A DNA stretch of 8,717 bases from JAVBMP01 sp031552195 (GTDB lineage Bacteria; Desulfobacterota; Desulfovibrionia; Desulfovibrionales; Desulfovibrionaceae), in contig JAVBMT010000031.1 of NCBI GenBank assembly GCA_031552195.1, positions 1 through 8,717 on the forward strand. The letters run 5' to 3'. A model generated the notes under the pieces. That model was given only the letters and a program-made list of their open reading frames with translations, was not told the DNA's origin and searched no databases. Positions 1-5,850 of this stretch are shown piece by piece. A program made the translations under genes and the position numbers. The stretch's first letter is position 1, and every line of letters begins with the position of its first letter.

Positions 1-89
1 ATTCCAACGGAGCAATGCTTGAAAAACTGTGCGGCAAGCGCCGCAACACGCCAGGAAAATAGCAAAATCATGTTGCAATAAGCGGCACT

Positions 90-160
90 CGGCCGCCTTT
101 GCGCGCTTCAATCGTGCGGAGGCGGCCGCACGTTATAGAGACCGCATACTTGAAGCGCGC
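90..160. repeat. Overlapping inverted repeats
   Basis: CGGCCGCCT at 90-98 is the exact reverse complement of AGGCGGCCG at 120-128. GCGCGCTTCAA at 101-111 is the exact reverse complement of TTGAAGCGCGC at 150-160. The two pairs interlock, with one arm of the second pair inside the loop of the first, so both stems can form only as a pseudoknot-like or alternating structure. A third short pair, GTGCGG (114-119) with CCGCAC (126-131), overlaps them. Function is unknown; a REP-like intergenic element is possible. Confidence 0.55.
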
Positions 161-200
161 TCCCGCGTGCGGCATTAAAGTTTCTACAGAATTACTTTGA

Positions 201-240
201 GCCGTGGACTATCCGACTGAAAATGTGGATAGTCCACGGC
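201..240 (+). terminator. Perfect 14-bp hairpin, probable terminator
   Basis: GCCGTGGACTATCC (201-214) is exactly complementary to GGATAGTCCACGGC (227-240), with a 12-base loop. The plus strand continues with TTTTAAT, which fits an intrinsic terminator for a gene coming from the left. In the opposite direction the downstream sequence is not T-rich, but a perfect stem 43 bases past the stop codon at 283 could still act on the minus-strand gene. The direction is therefore inferred, while the stem itself is plainly visible. Confidence 0.6.
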
Positions 241-282
241 TTTTAATGCTCTTGAATAGTTGATTAATATGTCTTATGGAAT

Positions 283-1212
283 TTAATACACCGTGCAGCG
301 TGAATAAAAGCTATAATCCACCAGGCGTGGCATGAGGTTAACTTTGGAACCATTGCTGCGCCAAGCTGTGGCTTCATAGATTTTTACTATAAAACCGTGA
401 GCGGTGCCAACAGAACTTAGGCCTTTGTGCCATGGATAAAAAGCCTTGCTCCGAAGTTTGGCGTTTAACTCATAACGCCTGAGGTTTGTCCTGCCGTCAA
501 TGGAAAAAATCCAGCCGTTTTCGCGCAGAGGGTCTTTATGTTCCGGTCCCACCTCGGCCACCCCTTCGCTGGTGACGAAACGGAACTTTACAAAACCGGA
601 GTTTTTATAGTCCACCAACGTAAAGGCGTAATTCATCTCGCCGGCCTCATAAACGGCGCGTATGCCTAAATTTACTGAGTTAGACCGGTCGCCTTCTCCT
701 CTATAAGGCAGATGTTTGTTCTGGTTGTTTAATATTGTATAAGACAGGACTATCAAATCATTCCGCAATCTGCGCGTTACATCCCGCCCGCTTTCCAGCA
801 GTTTGTGCGGGGAGGCCACCGTCACCAGCCCGGCCGTAGCTTTTACCGGATGAACGCGTAGATCCGAGCAATTACTGTTTTCAGGCGTTTTCTTGCATTC
901 AAGGGTAAAGGTGGCGTAAGGCCGTTTCCCGGAACCCAGGTCGCCCTCCAAAAACACAGTGTCCTGGTGGAATTCAAGCCGCATATCTCTGTAATACACC
1001 GGGTAATCCTCTCCGGTATATTCGCCTCCACGTTCTTTCGAGTAAGGCTCGATAAGATACATCAAAAGAACTTTATCCGGCAGATTATAAATATCCATGA
1101 TGTTTAGGTTGATATACGGGGTGTAGCTATCTCTCAGTTCGCTTTCCGCAAACGCGAAATTAACGAAAAGCAGGCTGAAAAACACTGACAAGGCTATTGT
1201 TTTAGCGCGCAT
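283..1212 (-). CDS. Hypothetical exported protein
   Basis: I do not recognise the family of this 309-residue protein. It starts with a typical Sec signal peptide: MRAK, a hydrophobic core IALSVFFSLLFVNF, then an Ala-Phe-Ala cleavage site at about residues 20-22. The mature protein should thus be periplasmic or secreted. It has no further membrane segment and is rich in aromatic and charged residues, suggesting a mostly beta, globular fold; a conserved-looking patch is EDYPVYYRDMR near residues 60-70. The ATG at 1212 has GGAG seven bases upstream. It is preferred because the distance from start to the conserved DIY motif matches the decayed paralogue upstream better. A longer in-frame start at 1314 also has a good ribosome binding site and would add a second signal peptide. 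No function should be inferred. Confidence 0.75.
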   Translation of the reverse strand: MRAKTIALSVFFSLLFVNFAFAESELRDSYTPYINLNIMDIYNLPDKVLLMYLIEPYSKERGGEYTGEDYPVYYRDMRLEFHQDTVFLEGDLGSGKRPYATFTLECKKTPENSNCSDLRVHPVKATAGLVTVASPHKLLESGRDVTRRLRNDLIVLSYTILNNQNKHLPYRGEGDRSNSVNLGIRAVYEAGEMNYAFTLVDYKNSGFVKFRFVTSEGVAEVGPEHKDPLRENGWIFSIDGRTNLRRYELNAKLRSKAFYPWHKGLSSVGTAHGFIVKIYEATAWRSNGSKVNLMPRLVDYSFYSRCTVY

Positions 1213-1314
1213 GGATTTTCTCCGTGATTCCGCCTGGGCTACGCTTGGCGTGAAAGAACAAAAAAGGCCGCACAATAAAACCAGAGCTGGAATGAATGAT
1301 GTTTTGCCGCGCAT
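1213..1314 (-). other. In-frame second signal peptide upstream of the exported protein
   Basis: Thirty-four codons in frame with, and directly upstream of, the ATG at 1212 encode a second complete signal peptide. It begins MRGKTSF, has a hydrophobic core rich in Leu and Cys, then SVAQAES, where Ala-Gln-Ala is a classic signal peptidase I site, and ends RRKS before the next methionine. Its ATG (1314) has GAGG eight bases upstream, as good as the internal one. I see either a translated extension giving two stacked signal peptides, or the fossil of a deleted neighbour whose first codons became joined in frame. The second reading fits the decayed paralogue at 1389-1765. Confidence 0.6.
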
Positions 1315-1359
1315 AAAAGCAACCTCAAAATAAAACAGGGTTCGGAAACGCGCTTGAAA

Positions 1360-1380
1360 AACCTGCAATAATAGCAGGTT
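1360..1380 (-). terminator. Small intrinsic terminator behind the decayed paralogue
   Basis: AACCTGC (1360-1366) pairs exactly with GCAGGTT (1374-1380) across a 7-base AT loop. Read on the minus strand, the second arm runs into a five-T tract (GCAGGTTTTTC), the usual form of a factor-independent terminator. It lies between the end of the decayed paralogue and the start of the exported-protein gene, so the latter would need its own promoter. A TATAAT on the minus strand at 1388-1393 is present but precedes the hairpin and lacks a clear -35 box. Confidence 0.5.
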
Positions 1381-1388
1381 GAAATATA

Positions 1389-1765
1389 TTATATCTTAAG
1401 ATTTTCAGGCGTTTTTTCACATTCCATGGTGAAAGAAACGCGAAGGCGTTCCGGCGTGCTGAAGCCGCCTTCCAGTAAAAAGCTCCCAAACCTGAAATCC
1501 GGGCGCAAATCCCTATAATGGGCCGGGTAATCTTCATAATCAACAGCCGCCTCAATCTCATACGCCATAACAAGCTTGCCCGGCATGTCGTAGATATCAA
1601 CGAGAACGAGATAATAAACCGGAAGGTTGTCTTAGCATACGCTGCTACCCTCATTGTCTCACCGTGGTGTTTCCCGCTTCATAACGAGGCCGCCCGCCGC
1701 CGCGCACTTACCGGCAAAACCAAGAAGCAGGGCCATGCACAAAGCAAGCGTTTTTTGCCCGGCAT
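1389..1765 (-). pseudogene. Decayed, truncated paralogue of the exported protein
   Basis: The last 80 codons read DNLPVYYLVLVDIYDMPGKL, then on to EDYPAHYRDLR and FTMECEKTPEN. They align with MDIYNLPDKV, EDYPVYYRDMR and FTLECKKTPEN in the intact gene at 283-1212. Upstream in the same frame are stop codons at 1632-1634 and 1659-1661. Before those comes MALLLGFAGKCAAAGG (from 1736), the hydrophobic half of a signal peptide. Its positive start, MPGKKRLLCA (ATG at 1765), lies in another frame, as if one base were lost. The 3' end is also missing: the reading stops at 1389 just after TPEN, whereas the intact protein continues for about 200 residues. With a frameshift, two stops and a truncation it cannot make the original product. 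The homology covers only about 60 residues. Confidence 0.75.
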
Positions 1766-2182
1766 AGTTTTATCTCAAGCGATAAAATAGAAGCCCAGCG
1801 CCGGAACGGCGTAATATAAACAGGCTGACAAACCATTTTGAATACGCCATAAGAGGTACAATGCGCGCGATAAAAACAAAACGCAGGGCGCGAGTTAATT
1901 TTTTAAAAACAAAAGCATATAGCCATTTATATCTTATAAAGTAAATTTAATAAAGCAAAATTTCTGTTCGGGTATTATGCCGGAGTTGCCCGTGAAAGCG
2001 GCCTGCCCGTAAACAGGCGTTAGTCTTCCTTAGATAAGGGCAGTGAGGAGCAGCACACGAAGTGTCTGTAAACAATGGAATCGGCCCTTTTAGCGGCGGC
2101 AGCGCACTTTTATCGCGCCAGGCCGGAGAAAAAAGGGCCGATTAACGCAGGGTCGGCTGAAAGATTTGTTTGGAAACAATCG
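1766..2182. other. AT-rich gene-free interval
   Basis: This stretch separates the decayed paralogue from flgE, all read leftwards. I find no supportable gene. Its left half (about 1850-1975) is markedly AT-rich with many A and T runs, suiting a former promoter for the paralogue. The right half is GC-richer and carries several short complementary segments: GCCTG (2001-2005) with CAGGC (2014-2018), CTGCCC (2004-2009) with GGGCAG (2038-2043), and ACAC/GTGT around 2055-2064. It ends in the large hairpin at 2079-2143. A small structured RNA is conceivable but not shown. Confidence 0.5.
2079..2143 (-). terminator. Long hairpin past the flgE stop, possible terminator
   Basis: AATCGGCCCTTTT (2079-2091) is the exact reverse complement of AAAAGGGCCGATT (2131-2143). 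The 39 bases between can fold further on the minus strand: CGGC with GCCG, then GGCGC with GCGCT around a 9-base loop. The structure begins 40 bases beyond the flgE stop codon, where a terminator is expected. It lacks a clear T tract after the second arm, so it may act with Rho, protect the 3' end of the mRNA, or be something else. Confidence 0.45.
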
Positions 2183-3658
2183 CTAACGCTTCAGTTCAAG
2201 AGCCTTCTGCAACATCTGGTCTGAGGTTGTGACAACCTTGCTGTTCATCTGAAAAGCGCGCTGGGTTATTATCATGGTGGTGAATTCACGCGCCATGTCC
2301 ACGTTGCTCTGCTCGATCGTGCTGCTATGGATTATGCCGAAGTTTTCCTTGCCGGGGCGGCCTTCCTGAGCCGGGCCGGAGGCGTCTGTTACGGAAAAAT
2401 GATTGCCACCTTCGCGCTTCAGGCCGTCCTGGCTGGTAAAACGATAAAGGTTGAGCTGATAAAGATCTTGCGTTTGCGAGTTGGAATAGCGCCCGCTTAT
2501 CACTCCGTCGGCGCTGACGACAATGTTGGACAACTCGCCTTCAGGGTAGCCGTTTTGCCGGTGCACAAGGTTGCTGTAGGTGCCGCCGTAGGCGGTCATG
2601 GACGAGCTGGAGCGCACCGCCCCCGGCGTCGGCAGGAAAAAGTCGATCGTATTGGGGCCTACACCGGCGGACGGGCTGGTTATGTTAGGGTTCCAGCCCT
2701 GTTCAAGCTTGAAGCCTATGTCAAGATTTACCTGTTGGCTCGCGGCCCCGGCAAAATTTGCCGTAAAAGCCGGAAAGCCGTTGTTTATCGCCGCCTGGGA
2801 ATCGTCCGGATTAAAGGCTGTCATGCCGATAATCTGCCCCATTGAATTGAAGCTCATGGTGCCCTTGAGGAACATGCCGGCGTTTTTATCGCCGTAAACG
2901 GACGTTTCTTCAGGGTTCGCCCCGAGAATATATTCATAGGTCAGAATGCCGTCCGCTTCCCCGGCCAGATCATAATACAGGGCGAGATCATGCTTGTTTC
3001 CGCTTGGGTCATAAACCTCGAAACTTTCCTGAAAACTGTATGCTTTATCGGTTAAAGGCGGATTCTGGCCGCCGTTCCACTTGGCGGCCATGGAAAAGAA
3101 CGGGTTGGCCGGGTCGGAACTCACGTCCGTTATGCCGCCGAGGTTGGAAATTACCTGCACTTCGCTGGTCGGTTTGGCCGGCATGAGGCTTACCCAGCTG
3201 CCCGGCGTCATATCCAGGCGTATGGGCGTGACCGCCGGGTCTTCAATGCCGCCGCGCAGGGAATGGCCCAGCAAATTGTAGCCGCTGGGGTCGACAAGGT
3301 CTCCTTCCTTGGTGAAACGAAAGTTTCCGGCCCTGGTGTATAAGGTTTCCCCGTTGTTCTGCACGCCGAAATAACCGATGCCGTTAATCGCTAGGTCAGT
3401 GGAAGTCGTCGTCAGCTCCAGGCCGCCGTCCGTGAACAGGGTGCGTACAGTGGCGTTGGCCACGCCAGCGCCGGATTGCGCCAGCCCGGTGTAATAATTG
3501 GCCGTGCAGGTTTCGGTTCTGCTTATAAGGTCCTGGTACATCATCATGGACTGCTTGAAGCCGACCGTATTCAGATTGGCCAGGTTGTTGCTCACAACCG
3601 ACATGCCTTCGCCGTAGCTGCGCAGTCCGCTGGCGCCTATGTAAAGCGAGCTGTTCAT
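2183..3658 (-). CDS. flgE: Flagellar hook protein FlgE
   Basis: This protein builds the curved hook that links the flagellar rod to the filament, outside the cell. At 491 residues it fits FlgE, and is too long for the rod proteins FlgF or FlgG. Residues 4-36 form the N-terminal rod/hook motif (LYIGASGLRSYGEGMSVVSN followed by NLANLNTVGFKQ). Residues 90-131 carry the family signature INGIGYFGV, YTRAGNFRFTKEGDLVDPSG and LLGH. The middle is the variable outer domain. Residues about 450-491 are the C-terminal helix NVDMAREFTTMIITQRAFQM with SKVVTTSDQMLQKALEL, which pairs with the N-terminal helix in the assembled hook. It has no signal peptide, as expected for type III flagellar export. GGAG lies seven bases before the ATG. 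It is transcribed alone here, divergently from the S1 gene, with a sigma-54 type promoter at 3769-3784. Confidence 0.95.
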   Translation of the reverse strand: MNSSLYIGASGLRSYGEGMSVVSNNLANLNTVGFKQSMMMYQDLISRTETCTANYYTGLAQSGAGVANATVRTLFTDGGLELTTTSTDLAINGIGYFGVQNNGETLYTRAGNFRFTKEGDLVDPSGYNLLGHSLRGGIEDPAVTPIRLDMTPGSWVSLMPAKPTSEVQVISNLGGITDVSSDPANPFFSMAAKWNGGQNPPLTDKAYSFQESFEVYDPSGNKHDLALYYDLAGEADGILTYEYILGANPEETSVYGDKNAGMFLKGTMSFNSMGQIIGMTAFNPDDSQAAINNGFPAFTANFAGAASQQVNLDIGFKLEQGWNPNITSPSAGVGPNTIDFFLPTPGAVRSSSSMTAYGGTYSNLVHRQNGYPEGELSNIVVSADGVISGRYSNSQTQDLYQLNLYRFTSQDGLKREGGNHFSVTDASGPAQEGRPGKENFGIIHSSTIEQSNVDMAREFTTMIITQRAFQMNSKVVTTSDQMLQKALELKR

Positions 3659-3768
3659 AAGGATACTCCGCTGTCTTTTTAGCCGCGCTTTGCACTGATG
3701 GGCAGAAACCTTCCGCCCGGAACAATGAAAAGCGCTTTCCCGGAAAAAAATTCCCGGCGTCCTGTTAA

Positions 3769-3784
3769 AGCATTTTCCATGCCA
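3769..3784 (-). promoter_or_regulatory. Sigma-54 (-24/-12) promoter of flgE
   Basis: On the minus strand this site reads TGGCATGGAAAATGCT. It matches the sigma-54 consensus TGGCACG-N4-TTGCW at all but two positions and keeps the invariant GG and GC at the required 10-base distance. It points at flgE, and the predicted leader is about 100 bases. Sigma-54 control of hook-class genes is common in polarly flagellated bacteria, so the match makes biological sense. I did not identify an enhancer-binding site upstream. Confidence 0.7.
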
Positions 3785-3815
3785 TACCTTTCCGTTTTAT
3801 TTCAACCGCCGCCTT

Positions 3816-3850
3816 GCCGCGCCGCGTTTTCCAGCGCGGCCGGAATTTTT
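3816..3850. other. GC hairpin with T run in the flgE/S1 divergent region
   Basis: GCCGCGC (3816-3822) pairs exactly with GCGCGGC (3834-3840) around an 11-base loop, and the plus strand continues CGGAATTTTT. It looks like an intrinsic terminator in form. It sits between two divergent genes, however, so no obvious transcript ends here. It could block antisense transcription into the S1 gene, or be a protein-binding inverted repeat. Confidence 0.35.
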
Positions 3851-3869
3851 GCCTCACCGTAAAAAAATG

Positions 3870-3897
3870 TTGCCTCTATTGTTTACGGCTGTTATGA
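3870..3897 (+). promoter_or_regulatory. Candidate sigma-70 promoter of the S1 gene
   Basis: TTGCCT (3870-3875) and TTATGA (3892-3897), 16 bases apart, are a fair match to -35 and -10 boxes and would give a leader of about 65 bases. A short inverted repeat, GCTGTT (3888-3893) with AACAGC (3900-3905), overlaps the -10 box and could be an operator. The match is moderate, and other positions in this AT-rich stretch cannot be excluded. Confidence 0.35.
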
Positions 3898-3970
3898 AAA
3901 ACAGCACCGCATGGCGCTGAGGAACATATAGCGCGGGCGGGTTTATTCGTCACCCAAGGAGCCTGGAACA

Positions 3971-5608
3971 ATGACCGAAAATGCGACTGAAAATCTGCCG
4001 GAAAAAATTGAGGAACACCTGCCGGAAAAACACCAGCAGCACCTGCCTGTTACCCACGAAGAAAATCTTCCCGCCGCGGTGGAAAATCAGCCCGACGCGG
4101 ACGATAACGCCAGCTTCGCCGAACTGCTGGCGGCTCAGGAACAGGCTCCGGCAGCGCGCCTTGAAGCCGGGCAGCGCGTCAAGGCGACCATTGTCGCCAT
4201 TACCGCTGACACTGTTTTTGTAAGCACGGGCAGCAAGGTTGACGGTCTGGTCGACAAGGCCGAACTGGAACAGGACGGGGTCAAGGAATACGCCGTGGGC
4301 GACGTTCTCGACCTTTACGTCGTGCACGCCTCACCGCATGAAGTGCGCCTGTCCAAGGTTGGACGCGGCGCCGGAAGCCTCGCTTCGCTTGAAGAAGCCA
4401 AAGAGAGCGGTCTGCCGGTTGAAGGCAAGGTCACGGCTGTCGTAAAGGGTGGAATTTCCGTTGACGTTCTGAAACGCCGGGCTTTCTGCCCGGTCAGCCA
4501 GATAGATTTGCGCCCGGTGGAAAAACCCGAGGAACTGGTTGGAAAAACCATGACCTTCAAAATCATGCGGGTGGAAAAAGGCGGGCGCAACATTGTGCTC
4601 TCACGCCGGGCCCTGCTGGAAGCCCAGCAGCAGGAGGGGCGCGCTTCATTCCTCTCCGGCGTGCAGCCCGGAGATGTGCTGGAAGCCGTGGTCACCCGCC
4701 TGGCCCCTTTCGGAATTTTTGTGGAACTGGCCCCCGGAGTGGAAGGAATGGTTCACGTTTCCGAACTTTCCTGGTCGCGCGTGCAGCAGCCCGAAGAGCT
4801 GGTCAGCGTGGGCGACGGCATCCGCGTTAAACTGCTTTCGCTTGCGGAATCTGAAAAAGGCCCGCGCATCTCCCTTTCCGTGCGTCAGGTTACGGAAAAC
4901 CCATGGCAGACCATCGGCGAACGCCTGAAAGAAGGCGAGGTCGTGCAGGGCAAAGTGGTGCGCCTGGCGCAGTTCGGCGCTTTTGTCGAAGTTTTGCCCG
5001 GCGTGGAAGGCCTGGTGCATATTTCCGAACTTTCTTACGAAAAACGCATCAACAAGGTCGATGAGGTTTTAGTCGTGGGCGATGCGGTATCCGTGCGCAT
5101 TAAAGAGCTTGACGTCGACAAGAAACGTCTTTCCCTCAGCCTGCGCGATGTGGCTGGAGACCCATGGAATACGGTTGACGAACAATTCGCGCCAGAGGCG
5201 GAAGTCAGCGGACGCTTTGAACGGCGCGCTCCTTTCGGCCTTTTCATCAGCCTGGCCCCCGGCATAACCGCCCTGCTTCCAAACTCCGCCCTGCCCATGG
5301 GCGCGGCAAGGGGCAAATTCGATAAAATGGCCCCCGGCGCTGAACTGATGGTGCGCATTGGCGAAATCAACAAGGCGGACAAAAGAATCTCGTTAACCCT
5401 TACGGAAGCCGAACAGGCGGAGTTTGAGGCCGCTTCGGGCGATAGCGCCCAAAGCCAGGCTCCTCGCCAGGAAAAAGGCGGCAGGGGCCAGGGCAGAGGC
5501 CAGTCCAGGTCTGAAGAAAAAGACTGGAAGAAACACATGCCCAAGGCGGCCGAATCTTTCGGGTCCCTTGGCAACGCCCTCCAGGCCGCCCTGCAGAAAA
5601 AGAAATAG
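3971..5608 (+). CDS. S1-domain RNA-binding protein (ribosomal protein S1-like)
   Basis: A 545-residue cytoplasmic RNA-binding protein with five S1 (OB-fold) repeats at about residues 67-129, 149-213, 232-305, 321-393 and 409-479. Domains 3 and 4 are the most typical (FGIFVELAPGVEGMVHVSEL and FGAFVEVLPGVEGLVHISEL). Domain 5 is divergent (GITALLPNSAL). Ribosomal S1 helps the 30S subunit hold and unfold mRNA; related proteins act in mRNA turnover. Escherichia coli S1 has six domains, so this may be the organism's S1 or a second S1-like protein, and I leave the symbol blank. The N-terminus is odd: four octapeptides with a central Leu-Pro (residues 7-38). The C-terminal tail has a Gly/Arg-rich patch (about 503-514) and ends LQKKK, suggesting extra RNA contact. 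AAGGAG lies nine bases before the ATG. The gene has its own promoter region and a hairpin after the stop. Confidence 0.9.
   Translation: MTENATENLPEKIEEHLPEKHQQHLPVTHEENLPAAVENQPDADDNASFAELLAAQEQAPAARLEAGQRVKATIVAITADTVFVSTGSKVDGLVDKAELEQDGVKEYAVGDVLDLYVVHASPHEVRLSKVGRGAGSLASLEEAKESGLPVEGKVTAVVKGGISVDVLKRRAFCPVSQIDLRPVEKPEELVGKTMTFKIMRVEKGGRNIVLSRRALLEAQQQEGRASFLSGVQPGDVLEAVVTRLAPFGIFVELAPGVEGMVHVSELSWSRVQQPEELVSVGDGIRVKLLSLAESEKGPRISLSVRQVTENPWQTIGERLKEGEVVQGKVVRLAQFGAFVEVLPGVEGLVHISELSYEKRINKVDEVLVVGDAVSVRIKELDVDKKRLSLSLRDVAGDPWNTVDEQFAPEAEVSGRFERRAPFGLFISLAPGITALLPNSALPMGAARGKFDKMAPGAELMVRIGEINKADKRISLTLTEAEQAEFEAASGDSAQSQAPRQEKGGRGQGRGQSRSEEKDWKKHMPKAAESFGSLGNALQAALQKKK
3989..4084 (+). 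repeat. Four 24-base repeats coding an octapeptide in the S1 protein
   Basis: Codons 7-38 of the S1 gene encode ENLPEKIE, EHLPEKHQ, QHLPVTHE and ENLPAAVE, a period of eight residues with invariant Leu-Pro. The DNA shares the 24-base period; the first two units both contain CTGCCGGAAAAA, while the later units have drifted. This points to tandem duplication followed by divergence under protein-level constraint. The segment is acidic and precedes the first S1 domain. Confidence 0.8.
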
Positions 5609-5635
5609 CAAACATAAAACGTTCCGGATTCCAGC

Positions 5636-5665
5636 AAGAGAAGCGCCCGAAAGGGCGCTTCTCTT
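5636..5665 (+). terminator. Hairpin terminator after the S1 gene
   Basis: A perfect 13-bp stem (5636-5648 with 5653-5665) closes on a GAAA loop; the core is GAGAAGCGCCC/GGGCGCTTCTC. It begins 27 bases after the S1 stop codon. The bases after the stem (CTGCCGTAAAAAGG) are not T-rich, but the stem itself ends in TCTCTT. The GNRA-type loop makes a very stable fold, so it may also protect the mRNA end. Confidence 0.7.
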
Positions 5666-5751
5666 CTGCCGTAAAAAGGCAAAAAATTATCTCGCCACGG
5701 AATAACCTAACGGTTGTTCTTTAACTGCAAATGAAACAGCCGTAATTTTTC

Positions 5752-5780
5752 TTGACAGCATTGCCCCACACGCATAATAC
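5752..5780 (+). promoter_or_regulatory. Strong sigma-70 promoter of the chemoreceptor
   Basis: TTGACA (5752-5757) is a perfect -35 box and TAATAC (5775-5780) a good -10 box. They are separated by exactly 17 bases. Transcription should start near 5787, giving a leader of about 64 bases. The site is preceded by an AT-rich stretch (CGTAATTTTTC) that could help as an UP element. It indicates housekeeping rather than flagellar-class control. Confidence 0.75.
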
Positions 5781-5850
5781 GATTAAAATCTCTTTTTATT
5801 ACGGTATATAAATTTATTTTTTCGCGCGCTGAATTGCGCGGGGGGTTATC

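Larger units (their letters stand above)
1..282. other. Gene-free left edge rich in inverted repeats
   Basis: I see no convincing gene here. The only open stretch at the very edge is a 19-codon tail in frame 3, ending in TAG at 60-62. It could be the end of a plus-strand gene lying to the left, but it is too short to identify. The rest is dominated by inverted repeats: a 9-bp pair (90-98 with 120-128), an overlapping 11-bp pair (101-111 with 150-160), and a perfect 14-bp hairpin at 201-240. The segment separates whatever lies upstream from the convergent gene that ends at 283. Confidence 0.6.
5609..5850 (+). other. Intergenic region between the S1 and chemoreceptor genes
   Basis: This 242-base interval holds the hairpin that follows the S1 gene (5636-5665) and the chemoreceptor promoter (5752-5780). 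The remaining bases, about 5790-5830, are AT-rich leader. Just before the start, CGCGC (5823-5827) can pair with GCGCG (5836-5840) next to the ribosome binding site GGGGG (5841-5845), five bases before the ATG. No gene is seen in it. Confidence 0.55.

Noticed and set aside
3..62. Short open tail at the left edge, possibly the end of an upstream gene
   Set aside because: Nineteen codons are too few to show homology or codon bias; another frame is open almost as long.
1388..1393. TATAAT on the minus strand as promoter of the exported-protein gene
   Set aside because: No acceptable -35 box at 16-18 bases, and a terminator-like hairpin lies between it and the gene.
1518..1790. Plus-strand open frame of 90 codons
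   Set aside because: It runs antisense to the decayed paralogue, whose homology to the intact gene is clear, and its own protein has no recognisable feature.
2327..2845. Plus-strand open frame of 172 codons inside flgE
   Set aside because: It is antisense to a well-supported hook protein gene and looks like a composition shadow.
5035..5682. Minus-strand open frame of 215 codons
   Set aside because: It lies antisense to the S1 domains 4-5 and tail, crosses the terminator hairpin, and has no plausible ribosome binding site or motif.
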